Assembly: GCF_913775985.1 (NCBI RefSeq) | Contig: NZ_CAJYMB010000147.1 | Location: 186,001 to 250,000, forward strand | Origin: an uncultured Pluralibacter sp. | Lineage (GTDB): Bacteria > Pseudomonadota > Gammaproteobacteria > Enterobacterales > Enterobacteriaceae | DNA length: 64,000 nt | Direction: 5' to 3' | Shown: piece after piece, positions 48,213 to 57,883 of the stretch | Position numbering within the stretch: the stretch's first letter is position 1 | Layout of the letters: the number at the start of each line of letters is the position of its first letter | Position numbers and translations under genes: made by a program | The notes under the pieces: generated by a model | What the model saw: only the letters and a program-made list of their open reading frames with translations | What the model was told of the DNA's origin: nothing | The model's database searches: none

Positions 48213-49232
48213 ATGTCAGGTTCTGTTTCTCCCGCGTCGCCAAAGCGGCGGCTGTGCTGGCCTACTGGCACACCGCAAATAGCGGCCCTGCTGCTGGTGC
48301 TGCTCATTGACAGCCTTGTCTCGCCGCACTTCTTCCAGGTGGTGCTGCAGGATGGGCGGCTGTTCGGAAGCCCAATCGATATTCTCAATCGTGCGGCGCC
48401 GGTCGCGCTGCTGGCCATCGGTATGACGCTGGTGATCGCCACCGGTGGAATCGATCTTTCGGTTGGTGCGGTGATGGCCATCTCCGGCGCAACGGCGGCA
48501 TCAATGGTGGTGGCAGGTCACGCGCTGCCCGTGGTGCTGCTGGCGGCACTGGCAACCGGGGCGCTGGCGGGCTTGTGGAATGGCATTTTGGTGGCGGTGC
48601 TGAAAATTCAGCCCTTTGTCGCCACCCTGATTTTAATGGTTGCCGGGCGCGGCGTGGCGCAGCTTATCACCGCCGGGCAGATCGTGACATTTGACTCGCC
48701 GGCGCTGGCGTGGCTCGGCAGCGGCCGACTGCTGCTGTTTCCGGCGCCGGTGATGATTGCCCTGCTGACGCTGGTCGTTTTCTGGCTGGTTATTCGCAAA
48801 ACGGCGCTGGGGATGTTTATTGAAGCGGCGGGGATCAATCTTCGCGCGGCTAAAAATGCCGGGGTAAATACCCGGGTTGTGGTGATGCTGACTTACATCT
48901 TGAGCGGCATCTGCGCCGCGATAGCCGGGATCGTGGTCGCAGCGGACATTCGCGGCGCGGACGCTAATAACGCCGGATTGTGGCTGGAGCTGGATGCCAT
49001 TCTGGCCGTCGTCATTGGCGGCGGATCGCTGATGGGCGGGCGCTTTAACATGCTGCTCTCGGTGGTGGGCGCGCTCATTATCCAGGGGATGAATACCGGC
49101 ATACTGCTCTCTGGCTTTCAGCCGGAACTTAATCAGGTGGTGAAAGCGGTTGTCGTACTCTGCGTGCTGGTCGTGCAGTCCCCGCGCTTTATCGCCCTGC
49201 TAAAACGAGGCCGCCGCCATGCTAAAACGTAA
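48213..49232 (+). CDS. ytfT: Galactofuranose ABC transporter permease YtfT
   Basis: A 339-residue permease of the RbsC family with about eight to ten transmembrane segments and the conserved ATGGIDLSVGAVMAISG and GIVVAADIRGADANNAGLWLELDAI stretches. The ATG at 48213 directly follows a GTG; AAGGAG lies about 10 bases upstream. It overlaps yjfF by 14 bp. The reading frame is complete. Confidence 0.94.
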   Translation: MSGSVSPASPKRRLCWPTGTPQIAALLLVLLIDSLVSPHFFQVVLQDGRLFGSPIDILNRAAPVALLAIGMTLVIATGGIDLSVGAVMAISGATAASMVVAGHALPVVLLAALATGALAGLWNGILVAVLKIQPFVATLILMVAGRGVAQLITAGQIVTFDSPALAWLGSGRLLLFPAPVMIALLTLVVFWLVIRKTALGMFIEAAGINLRAAKNAGVNTRVVVMLTYILSGICAAIAGIVVAADIRGADANNAGLWLELDAILAVVIGGGSLMGGRFNMLLSVVGALIIQGMNTGILLSGFQPELNQVVKAVVVLCVLVVQSPRFIALLKRGRRHAKT

Positions 49233-50211
49233 TCTGCCGCTAATGATCACTCTCGGGGTCTTCGTGCTCGGCTATCTGTACTGCCTGACCCAGTTTCCGG
49301 GGTTCGCCTCCACGCGGGTGATTTGCAACATCCTTACCGATAATGCCTTTCTCGGAATTATCGCGGTAGGAATGACCTTTGCGATCCTCTCCGGCGGGAT
49401 CGATCTTTCCGTCGGCTCGGCGGTGGCGTTTACCGGGGTCTTTCTGGCGAAGGCCATCGGCGACTGGGGATTGTCGCCGCTGCTGGCATTTCCGCTGGTG
49501 CTGGTGATGGGCTGCGCCTTCGGCGCGTTCATGGGGCTGCTCATTGATGCGCTGAAGATCCCCGCGTTTATCATTACTCTGGCCGGAATGTTTTTCCTGC
49601 GCGGCGTCAGCTATCTCATCTCTGAGGCATCGATCCCCATCGATCATCCCATCTACGAGCAGCTGTCGGACATGGGCTGGTCAATTCCCGGAGGAGGGCG
49701 GCTTAGCGCGATGGGACTGCTGATGCTGCTGGTGGTGGTGTTGGGTATGCTGCTGGCGCACCGCACGCGCTTTGGCAATCAGGTATATGCAATCGGTGGA
49801 AGCGCGGCGTCGGCGGGGCTGATGGGGATTTCTACCCGCAGCACCACCGTGCGTATTTATATGCTCTCTACGGGGCTGGCGACGCTGGCGGGGATCGTGT
49901 TCTCCATCTATACCCAGGCAGGCTACGCGTTGGCGGGGGTTGGCGTGGAGCTGGACGCTATCGCATCCGTTGTTATTGGCGGTACGCTGCTCAGCGGCGG
50001 CGTAGGCACGGTACTGGGCACGCTGTTCGGGGTCGGCATTCAGGGGCTGATTCAGACTTACATCAATTTTGACGGCACCCTGAGTTCGTGGTGGACCAAA
50101 ATCGCGATTGGTATTTTGCTGTTTATCTTCATTGCGCTGCAGCGCGGATTAACGCTGCTGTGGGAGCGCCGACAAAATGCCCCGGTGACGCGGGTGGCCT
50201 CTCACTCCTGA
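49219..50211 (+). CDS. yjfF: Galactofuranose ABC transporter permease YjfF
   Basis: A 330-residue RbsC-type permease, partner of YtfT, with the same SGGIDLSVGSAVAF motif and AIASVVIGGTLLSGGVG. Last gene of the importer operon. In E. coli fbp follows; here the sucrose operon lies between. Confidence 0.95.
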   Translation: MLKRNLPLMITLGVFVLGYLYCLTQFPGFASTRVICNILTDNAFLGIIAVGMTFAILSGGIDLSVGSAVAFTGVFLAKAIGDWGLSPLLAFPLVLVMGCAFGAFMGLLIDALKIPAFIITLAGMFFLRGVSYLISEASIPIDHPIYEQLSDMGWSIPGGGRLSAMGLLMLLVVVLGMLLAHRTRFGNQVYAIGGSAASAGLMGISTRSTTVRIYMLSTGLATLAGIVFSIYTQAGYALAGVGVELDAIASVVIGGTLLSGGVGTVLGTLFGVGIQGLIQTYINFDGTLSSWWTKIAIGILLFIFIALQRGLTLLWERRQNAPVTRVASHS

Positions 50212-50288
50212 TACCGCACGCGGGCCGCTCAAGACAGGCCGGGCAACTTTTGCTACAGTGCCCGCTGTCTGAACGGAGTGGGGAAGGT

Positions 50289-51284
50289 ATGGCGTCTTTA
50301 AAAGATGTTGCGCAGATGGCGGGGGTGTCGATGATGACCGTCTCCCGCGTCATTAACCAGACGGGAGCCGTCTCTTCTGCCACTCGCGACAGGGTGATGC
50401 AGGCGATTGAAACCCTCCACTACGTGCCGGACTTGTCGGCGCGTAAAATGCGCACCCAGGGTTCCCGCCCGTCGACCCTGGCGGTACTGGCGCAGGATAC
50501 GGCCACCACGCCGTTCTCGGTCGATATGCTGCTGGCCATTGAGCACACCGCCAGCGAGTTTGGCTGGAACAGCTTTCTTATTAATATTTTCTCGGAAGAT
50601 GACGCCCGGCGGGCCACCCGCCAGCTGCTGGCCCACCGCCCGGACGGCATTATTTACACCACCATGGGGCTGCGCCAGGTGGTGCTGCCTGCCGAACTGG
50701 CGGAAGAAAACTGCGTGCTGGCCAACTGCACCAGCGACGATCCCGCCCGGCCCGCCTATATCCCCGATGATTTTGACGCCCAGTACCGGGCCACGCAGCA
50801 CCTGATTGCCAGAGGCTATAAAAAGCCGCTCTGCTTTTGGCTGCCGGAGGGGGCTATCGCAGCGCGCCTGCGCCGGCAGGGCTTTGAGCAGGCCTGGCGC
50901 GAGGCGGGAAATAGCCTCGACGACGTGCAGCAGTACCATATGCTGCCCGGAGACGAGCACTATGTCGATCTCGCGGCGCTGCTTGCCCCGCGGCTGGCAA
51001 ACGGCAGGCCCGATTTTGACGTGCTGGTGTGCGGCAACGATCGCGCGGCGTTTGTCGCCTATCAGGTTCTTTTCGCCCGTGGCCTGCGCGTGCCTGAAGA
51101 TGTGGCGGTGCTCGGCTTTGACAATATGGTCGGCGTCGGCGATCTGTTTTTGCCGCCGCTGACCACCGTGCAGCTGCCGCACGATGTTATCGGGCGCGAG
51201 GCGGCGCTGCATATTATTGAAGGACGCGAGAAGCGCGGGCAGCACCGTATTCACTGCCCGCTGCTGGTGCGTCAGTCAGCCTGA
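50289..51284 (+). CDS. cscR: Sucrose operon repressor CscR (LacI family)
   Basis: A 331-residue LacI-family repressor: an N-terminal helix-turn-helix, MASLKDVAQMAGVSMMTVSRVI, then a hinge (YVPDLSARKMR) and a periplasmic-binding-like effector domain. It matches E. coli CscR nearly throughout. The ATG at 50289 starts the DNA-binding domain; the frame is open upstream but out of frame with yjfF. The 3' end overlaps the end of convergent cscA by 13 bp. Its operators are expected to be the two GTTAACGTTAAC palindromes between cscA and cscK. Confidence 0.94.
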   Translation: MASLKDVAQMAGVSMMTVSRVINQTGAVSSATRDRVMQAIETLHYVPDLSARKMRTQGSRPSTLAVLAQDTATTPFSVDMLLAIEHTASEFGWNSFLINIFSEDDARRATRQLLAHRPDGIIYTTMGLRQVVLPAELAEENCVLANCTSDDPARPAYIPDDFDAQYRATQHLIARGYKKPLCFWLPEGAIAARLRRQGFEQAWREAGNSLDDVQQYHMLPGDEHYVDLAALLAPRLANGRPDFDVLVCGNDRAAFVAYQVLFARGLRVPEDVAVLGFDNMVGVGDLFLPPLTTVQLPHDVIGREAALHIIEGREKRGQHRIHCPLLVRQSA

Positions 51285-52717
51285 ATCGCTGCCAGCGTCC
51301 ATAATTCCCCCCGGCACAGCATCGCTTCATCCTGCGCGGCGTACAGGTGCAGGCTGCGGTTATCGTCGGCAGGATAAATTCGGCTACTCAATACCGCCTC
51401 TCCCTCATTGACGAACACCTCCACGGAGGACCGGTCGACGAAAATGCGCAGGCTCAGCAGCACGCCCGGCGGCAGCGGTATGCTGCGGTAGCCGTCCAGC
51501 CCGGCCTGCGGATAGCACCGCCAGAGCACCAGCCGGCGCGCCTGATTATCCACGTACAGACGCAGCCCGTCGCCGAGCCGCAGGCCGTAGTGCTCGGCCC
51601 GGCTGGCCTGGGTATCCCACGTCAGCAGCAGCTCGCTGCGGGTTATGTGCGTCGCGACCTGCTGCTCACCCGAGAGCGTGCCGGACGGCAGCGGGGCCGA
51701 CGACTGGCGCAAGGCAAGAAGCTCGTCCACCGGCCGCTGGCGCAGCGCGCCGTTCTCCTCGGTTATCTCGCGCGGCAGCGTCATGCAGCCTGCCCAGCCC
51801 TCGGCTTTCGACGGCATCGAAGACTCCCACATGTCCATCCAGCCGATGATAATCCGCCGGCCGTCGGCGGCGCTGAAGCTCTGGGGGGCATAGAAATCGT
51901 GGCCGTGATCCAGTTCGCGAAACGGGCCGGCGGGGATAAACGCGCCGCCGGGCTGCCAGCGCCCGGCAATCGTCCCGCTCTGAAACAGATTGCGGAACGC
52001 ATAGCCGCAGGGGCGCATTCCCTGAGGCGAGAACATCAGATAGTGCTGCTCGCCCAGCGGGAAGAAATCGGGGCACTCCCACATGTAGCTCTCCCCGTCG
52101 TTCGCCCCGGCGAGCACCCGCTCAAACGTCCAGTCGCGCAGCGTCTCGCCGCGATAGAGTAAAACCTGCCCGCAGTCGCGGTCGTCCCGGGCGCCAACCA
52201 CCATCCACCAGGTCCCGTCCTGGCGCCAGACTTTCGGATCGCGAAAGTGCATGATGCCGTCGGGGGGGGCCAGTACTTCACCCTGTTTTTCGAAATGTAC
52301 GCCGTCGCGGCTGGTGGCGAGGCACTGCACCTGGCGGATGGCCGCGTCGTTGCCCACGCCGTCCAGCCAGGCGTGGCCGGTGTAGATCAGCGATAGCACG
52401 CCGTCATCGTCCACCGCGCTGCCGGAGAAGCAGCCGTCAGGATCTTCAACATCGCCGGGAGCCAGCGCGATGGGCTGGTGCTGCCAGTGCACCATATCTT
52501 TGCTGGTGGCGTGCCCCCAGTGCATCGGCCCCCAGTGTTCGCTCATGGGATGATGCTGGTAAAATGCGTGATACAGCCCGTTGAACCAGATAAGCCCGTT
52601 AGGATCGTTCATCCAGCCGGCGGGCGGCGCCAGGTGATAGTGCGGATAATAGCGGCTGCCGCGCCCCGCGCGCATTTTCTCCAGGCCCGCCTGTGCAAGC
52701 TGTAAACGCTGCTTCAT
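51272..52717 (-). CDS. cscA: Sucrose hydrolase (invertase) CscA, GH32
   Basis: This 481-residue glycoside hydrolase family 32 enzyme splits sucrose to glucose and fructose in the cytoplasm. Catalytic motifs: WMNDPNG (nucleophile Asp, residues 35-41), FRDPK and the acid/base MWECPDFF. The C-terminal beta-sandwich includes LRIFVDRSSVEVFVNEGE. No signal peptide. It is divergent from cscKB around the shared operator region. Confidence 0.95.
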   Translation of the reverse strand: MKQRLQLAQAGLEKMRAGRGSRYYPHYHLAPPAGWMNDPNGLIWFNGLYHAFYQHHPMSEHWGPMHWGHATSKDMVHWQHQPIALAPGDVEDPDGCFSGSAVDDDGVLSLIYTGHAWLDGVGNDAAIRQVQCLATSRDGVHFEKQGEVLAPPDGIMHFRDPKVWRQDGTWWMVVGARDDRDCGQVLLYRGETLRDWTFERVLAGANDGESYMWECPDFFPLGEQHYLMFSPQGMRPCGYAFRNLFQSGTIAGRWQPGGAFIPAGPFRELDHGHDFYAPQSFSAADGRRIIIGWMDMWESSMPSKAEGWAGCMTLPREITEENGALRQRPVDELLALRQSSAPLPSGTLSGEQQVATHITRSELLLTWDTQASRAEHYGLRLGDGLRLYVDNQARRLVLWRCYPQAGLDGYRSIPLPPGVLLSLRIFVDRSSVEVFVNEGEAVLSSRIYPADDNRSLHLYAAQDEAMLCRGELWTLAAIQAD

Positions 52718-52763
52718 TTTTACTTCCTTCCATCGCCGGTTATCTCATTTTTCAAGTTCGATT

Positions 52764-52775
52764 GTTAACGTTAAC
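52764..52775. promoter_or_regulatory. CscR operator, site 1
   Basis: A perfect 12-bp palindrome, GTTAACGTTAAC, 47 bases before the cscA start. LacI-family repressors bind such CG-centred dyads. An identical copy lies 64 bases away. Confidence 0.8.
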
Positions 52776-52808
52776 TTTAAGATAAAGGAACTGGTTTTAG
52801 CGTTTTTT

Positions 52809-52824
52809 TGCGATGTTAATCACA
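52809..52824. promoter_or_regulatory. CRP-like site in the csc control region
   Basis: TGCGA, six bases, TCACA: a near-consensus CRP half-site pair, placed between the two operator palindromes. It fits catabolite activation of sucrose genes. Confidence 0.6.
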
Positions 52825-52827
52825 ATT

Positions 52828-52839
52828 GTTAACGTTAAC
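52828..52839. promoter_or_regulatory. CscR operator, site 2
   Basis: A second identical GTTAACGTTAAC, 102 bases before the cscK start and adjoining the CRP-like site. Confidence 0.8.
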
Positions 52840-52941
52840 ATTGCTGTTTTGTGATCCACGCAGCACACCGCCTGAAATCGACTTTTTTTAGCGCAGGGAA
52901 GGTCTTATCAATGAGCAATCAGATTACGGAGAGGGAACACA

Positions 52942-53871
52942 ATGACAGCCAAAGTGTGGGTACTGGGCGATGCAGTGGTGGATCTTATCCCGGCGGAGTC
53001 CGGCGGGGAGCTGCTGATGCCGTGTCCCGGCGGCGCGCCGGCTAACGTCGCCGTGGGCGTCGCCCGGCTGGGCGGAAACAGCGCCTTTATTGGCCGGGTC
53101 GGCGACGATCCGTTTGGCCAGATGATGATGCGCACGCTGGCGCGCGAGCGGGTAGACGTGCGCTACATGACGCTGGACGGCTTCCGCCGCACGTCGACGG
53201 TGCTGGTGGCGCTGAATGACGCGGGCGAGCGCACCTTCACCTTTATGGTCAGGCCGGGCGCCGATCTGTTTTTACAGGCTGCTGATTTGCCCGCATTCGG
53301 GCCCGGCGAGTGGCTGCACCTGTGCTCCATTGCGCTTTCGGCGGAGCCGTCCCGATCGGCGGCATTTGCGGCGATGAACGCCGTAAAGCGGGCGGGCGGC
53401 TTTGTCAGCGTCGATCCGAATATTCGTGAAGATCTCTGGCAGGACCCGGCGCTGCTTAAGGCGTGCCTGCACAGGGCACTGACCCTGGCGGATGTGGTGA
53501 AGCTCTCGGTGGAGGAGCTGCTGTTTCTGACTGGCGGCGAGCAGGATGAGGCGGCAATTCAGGGGCTGGCGGCGGCGTACGGCACGACGCTGCTGCTGGT
53601 GACCGAAGGTAAAGAGGGCGTTCGCGTCTGCTGGCGCGGCGCGGTGCGCCGCTACTGTGCCGACGAGGTGGAGAGCGTGGATACTACCGGCGCCGGAGAT
53701 GCGTTCGTTGCCGGTCTGCTGGCCGGCCTCGCGGAGCGGGGCTTTCCGGACAGCGACGCGGCGCTGGCGCCGCTGGTTGCGCAAGCCCAGGCCTGCGGCG
53801 CGCTGGCGGTAACCGCCCGGGGGGCGATGACCGCGCTGCCCCGCAGGGAGGCGCTGGCGCGTTTCTGTTAG
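52942..53871 (+). CDS. cscK: Fructokinase CscK
   Basis: A 309-residue ribokinase-family sugar kinase that phosphorylates the fructose released by CscA. PCPGGAPANVAVGVARLGG (residues 27-45) and the catalytic SVDTTGAGDAFVAGLLAGL are present. GGAGAGGG precedes the ATG. It is followed by cscB after 58 bp, probably in one transcript. Confidence 0.95.
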   Translation: MTAKVWVLGDAVVDLIPAESGGELLMPCPGGAPANVAVGVARLGGNSAFIGRVGDDPFGQMMMRTLARERVDVRYMTLDGFRRTSTVLVALNDAGERTFTFMVRPGADLFLQAADLPAFGPGEWLHLCSIALSAEPSRSAAFAAMNAVKRAGGFVSVDPNIREDLWQDPALLKACLHRALTLADVVKLSVEELLFLTGGEQDEAAIQGLAAAYGTTLLLVTEGKEGVRVCWRGAVRRYCADEVESVDTTGAGDAFVAGLLAGLAERGFPDSDAALAPLVAQAQACGALAVTARGAMTALPRREALARFC

Positions 53872-53929
53872 TCAGACCGGCGGGCCGGCCAGGCCCGCTT
53901 AGATAATCACTCAGCGTCGAGGATGACGT

Positions 53930-55177
53930 ATGACGATGACAATTCCATTTCGAAACCCCTACTACCGGTTCGCGTCCGGCTACTCGTTTCTGTTTTTTAT
54001 TTCGTGGTCGCTGTGGTGGTCGCTGTACGCCATCTGGCTGAAGCGGGATCTGGGGCTCACCGGCGCCGAGCTGGGAACGCTCTATTCAGTGAACCAGTTC
54101 ACCAGCATGCTGTTTATGGTGGTCTACGGCGTGGTGCAGGACCGGCTCGGGCTCAACAAGCAGTTGATTTGGGGGATGTGCGCCATTCTGGTGCTGACCG
54201 GCCCGTTCATTATTTACCTCTACGAACCGCTGCTGCAAAGCCACTTCTCGCTGGGGCTGGTGCTGGGTTCCGTGTTCTTCGGGCTGGGCTATCTGGCGGG
54301 CAACGGGCTGCTGGACAGCTTTATGGAGAAGATGTCCCGCGCCTACGATTTTGAATACGGCACCTCCCGCGCCTGGGGCTCCCTCGGCTATGCCGTGGGG
54401 GCGCTGTGCGCCGGAGTGTTCTTCAGCATTAATCCGCACATTAACTTCTGGCTGGTCTCGCTGTGCGGCGCGCTTTTTATTCTAATCAATATCCGGTTTC
54501 GGGTTGATGCGGGAACCACGCAGCAGTTCAGCGGCAATAAAGTGAGCAGGGCCGATTTTATCGGCGTCTTTAAAGACGTCAGGTTTTGGGTGCTGGTGCT
54601 GTTTATTGTCGGCACCTGGTCCTTCTACACCATTTACGATCAGCAGCTGTTTCCGGTGTTCTATGCCGGGCTTTTTGACTCTCCCGAGACGGGCGCACGC
54701 ATCTACGGCTATCTCAATGCCTTTCAGGTGGTGCTGGAAGCGCTGAGCATGGCGATGATGCCCTTTTTTATCAACCGCATCGGCCCGAGGAACGGCCTGC
54801 TGCTCAGCGTGATGATCATGATGCTGCGCATTCTCTCCTGCGCAATCTTCAGCGATCCGTGGATTATCTCGCTGGTGAAGCTGCTGCACGCCATTGAAGT
54901 TCCGCTGGGCGTGATTTCGGTGTTTAAGTACGCGATAACCAACTTCGATCGCCGGCTGTCGTCGACGATTTATCTGGTGGGCTTTCAGATTGCCAGCTCG
55001 GTGGGGATTGTGGTGCTGTCGCTGCCGGTGGGCATGCTGTTTGACGCGGCGGGATATCAAACCGTGTTTTACACCATTTCGGTCATCATCTTTTTCCTGC
55101 TGATTTTTGGCGCGCTGTTCCTCAGCCGGCAGCGGGAGTGTCCCGAGCCCGGCGCGGCGCTGGAAGGCGCCGCCTGA
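53930..55177 (+). CDS. cscB: Sucrose:H+ symporter CscB
   Basis: This 415-residue permease of the LacY/RafB oligosaccharide family has 12 transmembrane segments and the same length as E. coli CscB. It begins with the LacY-like RNPYYRFASGYSFLFFISWSLWWSLYAIWL region (only partly quoted: YYRFASGYSF) and includes LGYLAGNGLLDSF and KLLHAIEVPLG. GAGGA precedes the ATG. With cscA, cscK and cscR it completes a non-PTS sucrose pathway. Confidence 0.96.
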   Translation: MTMTIPFRNPYYRFASGYSFLFFISWSLWWSLYAIWLKRDLGLTGAELGTLYSVNQFTSMLFMVVYGVVQDRLGLNKQLIWGMCAILVLTGPFIIYLYEPLLQSHFSLGLVLGSVFFGLGYLAGNGLLDSFMEKMSRAYDFEYGTSRAWGSLGYAVGALCAGVFFSINPHINFWLVSLCGALFILINIRFRVDAGTTQQFSGNKVSRADFIGVFKDVRFWVLVLFIVGTWSFYTIYDQQLFPVFYAGLFDSPETGARIYGYLNAFQVVLEALSMAMMPFFINRIGPRNGLLLSVMIMMLRILSCAIFSDPWIISLVKLLHAIEVPLGVISVFKYAITNFDRRLSSTIYLVGFQIASSVGIVVLSLPVGMLFDAAGYQTVFYTISVIIFFLLIFGALFLSRQRECPEPGAALEGAA

Positions 55178-55182
55178 AATAA

Positions 55183-55212
55183 AAAAGCCGCAGCGTGTAA
55201 AACCGCTGCGGC
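55183..55212 (-). terminator. Terminator of fbp, facing the end of cscB
   Basis: GCCGCAGCG (55187-55195) pairs with CGCTGCGGC (55204-55212); on the - strand it is followed by TTTTTTATT. It may also slow transcription from cscB. Confidence 0.8.
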
Positions 55213-55249
55213 AGCCGTGGTTACTGCACCGTCTTTTCAGACGCGGGCA

Positions 55250-56248
55250 TCAGGCATCCGGGAACTCGCGCATAAAGCGCTCAACGTCATCCACCATGTG
55301 GTTGTTGCCGACAAAGAACGGGCGGCGCTCGTGCAGGGCGGTCGGTTCGATATCGAGAATGCGCATTTTGCCGTCGCTGGCCTTACCGCCCGCCTGCTCG
55401 GCGAGGAACGCCATCGGGTTGCACTCGTACAGCAGGCGCAGCTTGCCTTGCGGATGGCTGGCGGTGCTCGGGTAGAGGTAGATGCCGCCCTTGAGCAGGT
55501 TGCGGTGGAAGTCGGCAACCAGTGAGCCGATGTAGCGCGACGTGTACGGGCGCTGGGTCGACTTGTCTTCTTCCTGGCAGAATTTCAGGTATTTTTTCAC
55601 GCCGTTGGGGAATTTGATGTAGTTACCTTCGTTAATGGAGTAGGTATTGCCCTTTTCGGGGAACTCCATCTTCTCCTGGCTCAGGCAGAACACGCCCAGA
55701 GACGGATCGTAGGTAAAGGCGTGAACGCCGCAGCCGGTGGTGTACACCAGCATGGTGGAGGAGCCGTACACCACGTAGCCTGCGGCAACCTGCTTGTTGC
55801 CCGGCTGCAGGAAATCTTCTTCGGTGACGGGCGTGCCCACCGGCGTTACGCGGCTGTAGATGGAGAAGATAGTCCCGACGGAGACGTTAACGTCGATGTT
55901 GGAGGAGCCATCCAGCGGATCCATCAGCACCACGTATTTCGCATGCTCGCAGCCGTCGAAAATAACGATGTCATCTTCTTCCTCTGAGGCGATACCGGCG
56001 ACAATATCACGGGCCTTCAGTGCGGCTTTCAGCTTTTCGTTAGCGAACAGATCCAGCTTCTGCTGGGTTTCGCCCTGCACATTCTCGACACCGCTGGCAC
56101 CCAGGATATCGACCAGTCCGGCCTTGTTGATATCGCGGTGGATGATCTTGGCGCCCAGTTTTATTGCCGACAGCAAAGCAGTGAGTTCACCGGTTGCGTG
56201 CGAGAACTCGTGCTGCTTCTCAACAATAAATTCACCTAACGTTTTCAT
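55250..56248 (-). CDS. fbp: Fructose-1,6-bisphosphatase class I
   Basis: A 332-residue gluconeogenic enzyme that removes the C1 phosphate of fructose-1,6-bisphosphate. Metal-binding [14 protein letters not shown], preceded by ASEEEDD, is intact, as is [20 protein letters not shown]. The ATG at 56248 ([11 protein letters not shown]) matches E. coli; the frame is open upstream, but no family member has that extension. Divergent from mpl. Confidence 0.98.
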   Translation of the reverse strand: MKTLGEFIVEKQHEFSHATGELTALLSAIKLGAKIIHRDINKAGLVDILGASGVENVQGETQQKLDLFANEKLKAALKARDIVAGIASEEEDDIVIFDGCEHAKYVVLMDPLDGSSNIDVNVSVGTIFSIYSRVTPVGTPVTEEDFLQPGNKQVAAGYVVYGSSTMLVYTTGCGVHAFTYDPSLGVFCLSQEKMEFPEKGNTYSINEGNYIKFPNGVKKYLKFCQEEDKSTQRPYTSRYIGSLVADFHRNLLKGGIYLYPSTASHPQGKLRLLYECNPMAFLAEQAGGKASDGKMRILDIEPTALHERRPFFVGNNHMVDDVERFMREFPDA

Positions 56249-56427
56249 AACACATTCCCTGCAATTGAGATGGAGTAATGCCGTTTGAGCCATCAATCTT
56301 AACAAACTATCCCGGCGGGACGTACAGGTGAATCGCGCCAGCAAGTGTAACAATTGGCGGAAATGCGTTTCTCACCCGGGAAACATGTGAGTAAAATGTG
56401 CCGCTGATGAAAGAGGAACGGTGAAGA

Positions 56428-57795
56428 ATGCGCATTCATATTTTGGGAATCTGTGGCACCTTTATGGGCGGTCTGGCGATGCTTGCCCGTTCGCTTGGGC
56501 ACGACGTGACCGGATCGGACGCCAACGTCTATCCGCCGATGAGCACGCTGCTCGAGGAGCAGGGCATCTCGCTGATTGAGGGCTACGACGCCAGCCAGCT
56601 TGAGCCTCAGCCCGATCTGGTGATTATCGGCAACGCCATGACCCGCGGCAATCCGTGCGTTGAGGCGGTGCTGGAGAAAAATATTCCGTACATGTCCGGC
56701 CCGCAGTGGCTGCACGATTTCGTGCTGCGCGACCGCTGGGTTGTGGCGGTAGCCGGAACCCACGGTAAAACCACCACCGCCGGCATGGCGACCTGGATCC
56801 TTGAAGCGTGCGGTTACAAACCCGGCTTCGTGATCGGCGGCGTGCCGGGGAATTTCGAGGTTTCCGCCCGTCTCGGCGACAGCCCGTTCTTCGTTATCGA
56901 AGCCGACGAGTACGACTGCGCCTTCTTCGACAAGCGCTCCAAATTCGTACACTACTGCCCGCGTACCCTGATCCTCAATAATCTCGAGTTCGATCACGCG
57001 GATATTTTTGACGATCTGAAAGCGATTCAGAAACAGTTCCACCACCTGGTGCGCATCGTCCCGGGACAGGGCCGCATTATCTGGCCGGAAAATGATATTA
57101 ACCTCAAGCACACCCTGGCGATGGGCTGCTGGAGCGAGCAGGAGCTGGTGGGCGAGCAGGGCCACTGGCAGGCGAAGAAAATCACCACCGACGCTGCCGA
57201 GTGGGAAGTGTGGCTCGACGGTGCGAAAGTCGGCCAGGTCAAGTGGGGCCTGGTGGGCGAGCACAACATGCATAACGGCCTGATGGCGATTGCCGCCGCG
57301 CGCCACGTGGGCGTAACGCCCGCCGACGCTGCCGATGCGCTGGGCTCGTTTGTGAACGCCCGCCGCCGCCTCGAGCTGCGCGGCGAAGCCAACGGCGTGA
57401 CTGTTTATGACGACTTTGCCCACCACCCGACCGCGATCCTGGCGACGCTGCAGGCGCTGCGCGGAAAAGTGGGCGGCACCGCGCGTATTCTGGCGGTACT
57501 GGAGCCGCGCTCTAACACCATGAAAATGGGCGTCAGCAAGGACGACCTTGCCCCGGCGCTGGGCCGCGCCGATGAAGTGTTCCTGCTTCAGCCGCAGCAC
57601 ATTCCGTGGCAGGTGGCCGAAGTGGCGGAAGCCTGCGTGCAGCCGGCCCACTGGAGCGCCGACGTGGACGCGCTGGTGGAGATGATTGTCAAAAAAGCGC
57701 AACCGGGCGACCATATTCTGGTGATGAGTAACGGCGGCTTCGGCGGCATTCACCAGAAGCTGCTCGATAAGCTTGCTGCCAAAGCGCAGGCGTAA
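56428..57795 (+). CDS. mpl: UDP-MurNAc:L-alanyl-gamma-D-glutamyl-meso-DAP ligase Mpl
   Basis: This 455-residue Mur-ligase family enzyme recycles the murein tripeptide by coupling it to UDP-MurNAc. HILGICGTFMGGLA starts the Rossmann domain; the ATP site is AVAGTHGKTTTAGMA; FVIEADEYDCAFFDKRSKFVHY and VYDDFAHHPTAI are later Mur motifs. Length is about that of E. coli Mpl. In E. coli yjgA follows; here a 5.6 kb block is inserted. Confidence 0.97.
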   Translation: MRIHILGICGTFMGGLAMLARSLGHDVTGSDANVYPPMSTLLEEQGISLIEGYDASQLEPQPDLVIIGNAMTRGNPCVEAVLEKNIPYMSGPQWLHDFVLRDRWVVAVAGTHGKTTTAGMATWILEACGYKPGFVIGGVPGNFEVSARLGDSPFFVIEADEYDCAFFDKRSKFVHYCPRTLILNNLEFDHADIFDDLKAIQKQFHHLVRIVPGQGRIIWPENDINLKHTLAMGCWSEQELVGEQGHWQAKKITTDAAEWEVWLDGAKVGQVKWGLVGEHNMHNGLMAIAAARHVGVTPADAADALGSFVNARRRLELRGEANGVTVYDDFAHHPTAILATLQALRGKVGGTARILAVLEPRSNTMKMGVSKDDLAPALGRADEVFLLQPQHIPWQVAEVAEACVQPAHWSADVDALVEMIVKKAQPGDHILVMSNGGFGGIHQKLLDKLAAKAQA

Positions 57796-57811
57796 TCCCT
57801 GCAGTCGGGAC

Positions 57812-57844
57812 GAGGCCAGCGGAGTTAGCGCTGGCCTTTTTTAT
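57812..57844 (+). terminator. Terminator of mpl
   Basis: GGCCAGCG (57814-57821) pairs with CGCTGGCC (57829-57836), followed by TTTTTT. Confidence 0.9.
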
Positions 57845-57883
57845 ATTCCTTTTGAATTCACTACGATCCCCGGAACAACATTC

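Noticed and set aside
52851..53045. A 64-codon frame overlapping the cscK start
   Set aside because: It lies across the csc promoter and the conserved cscK N-terminus in another frame.
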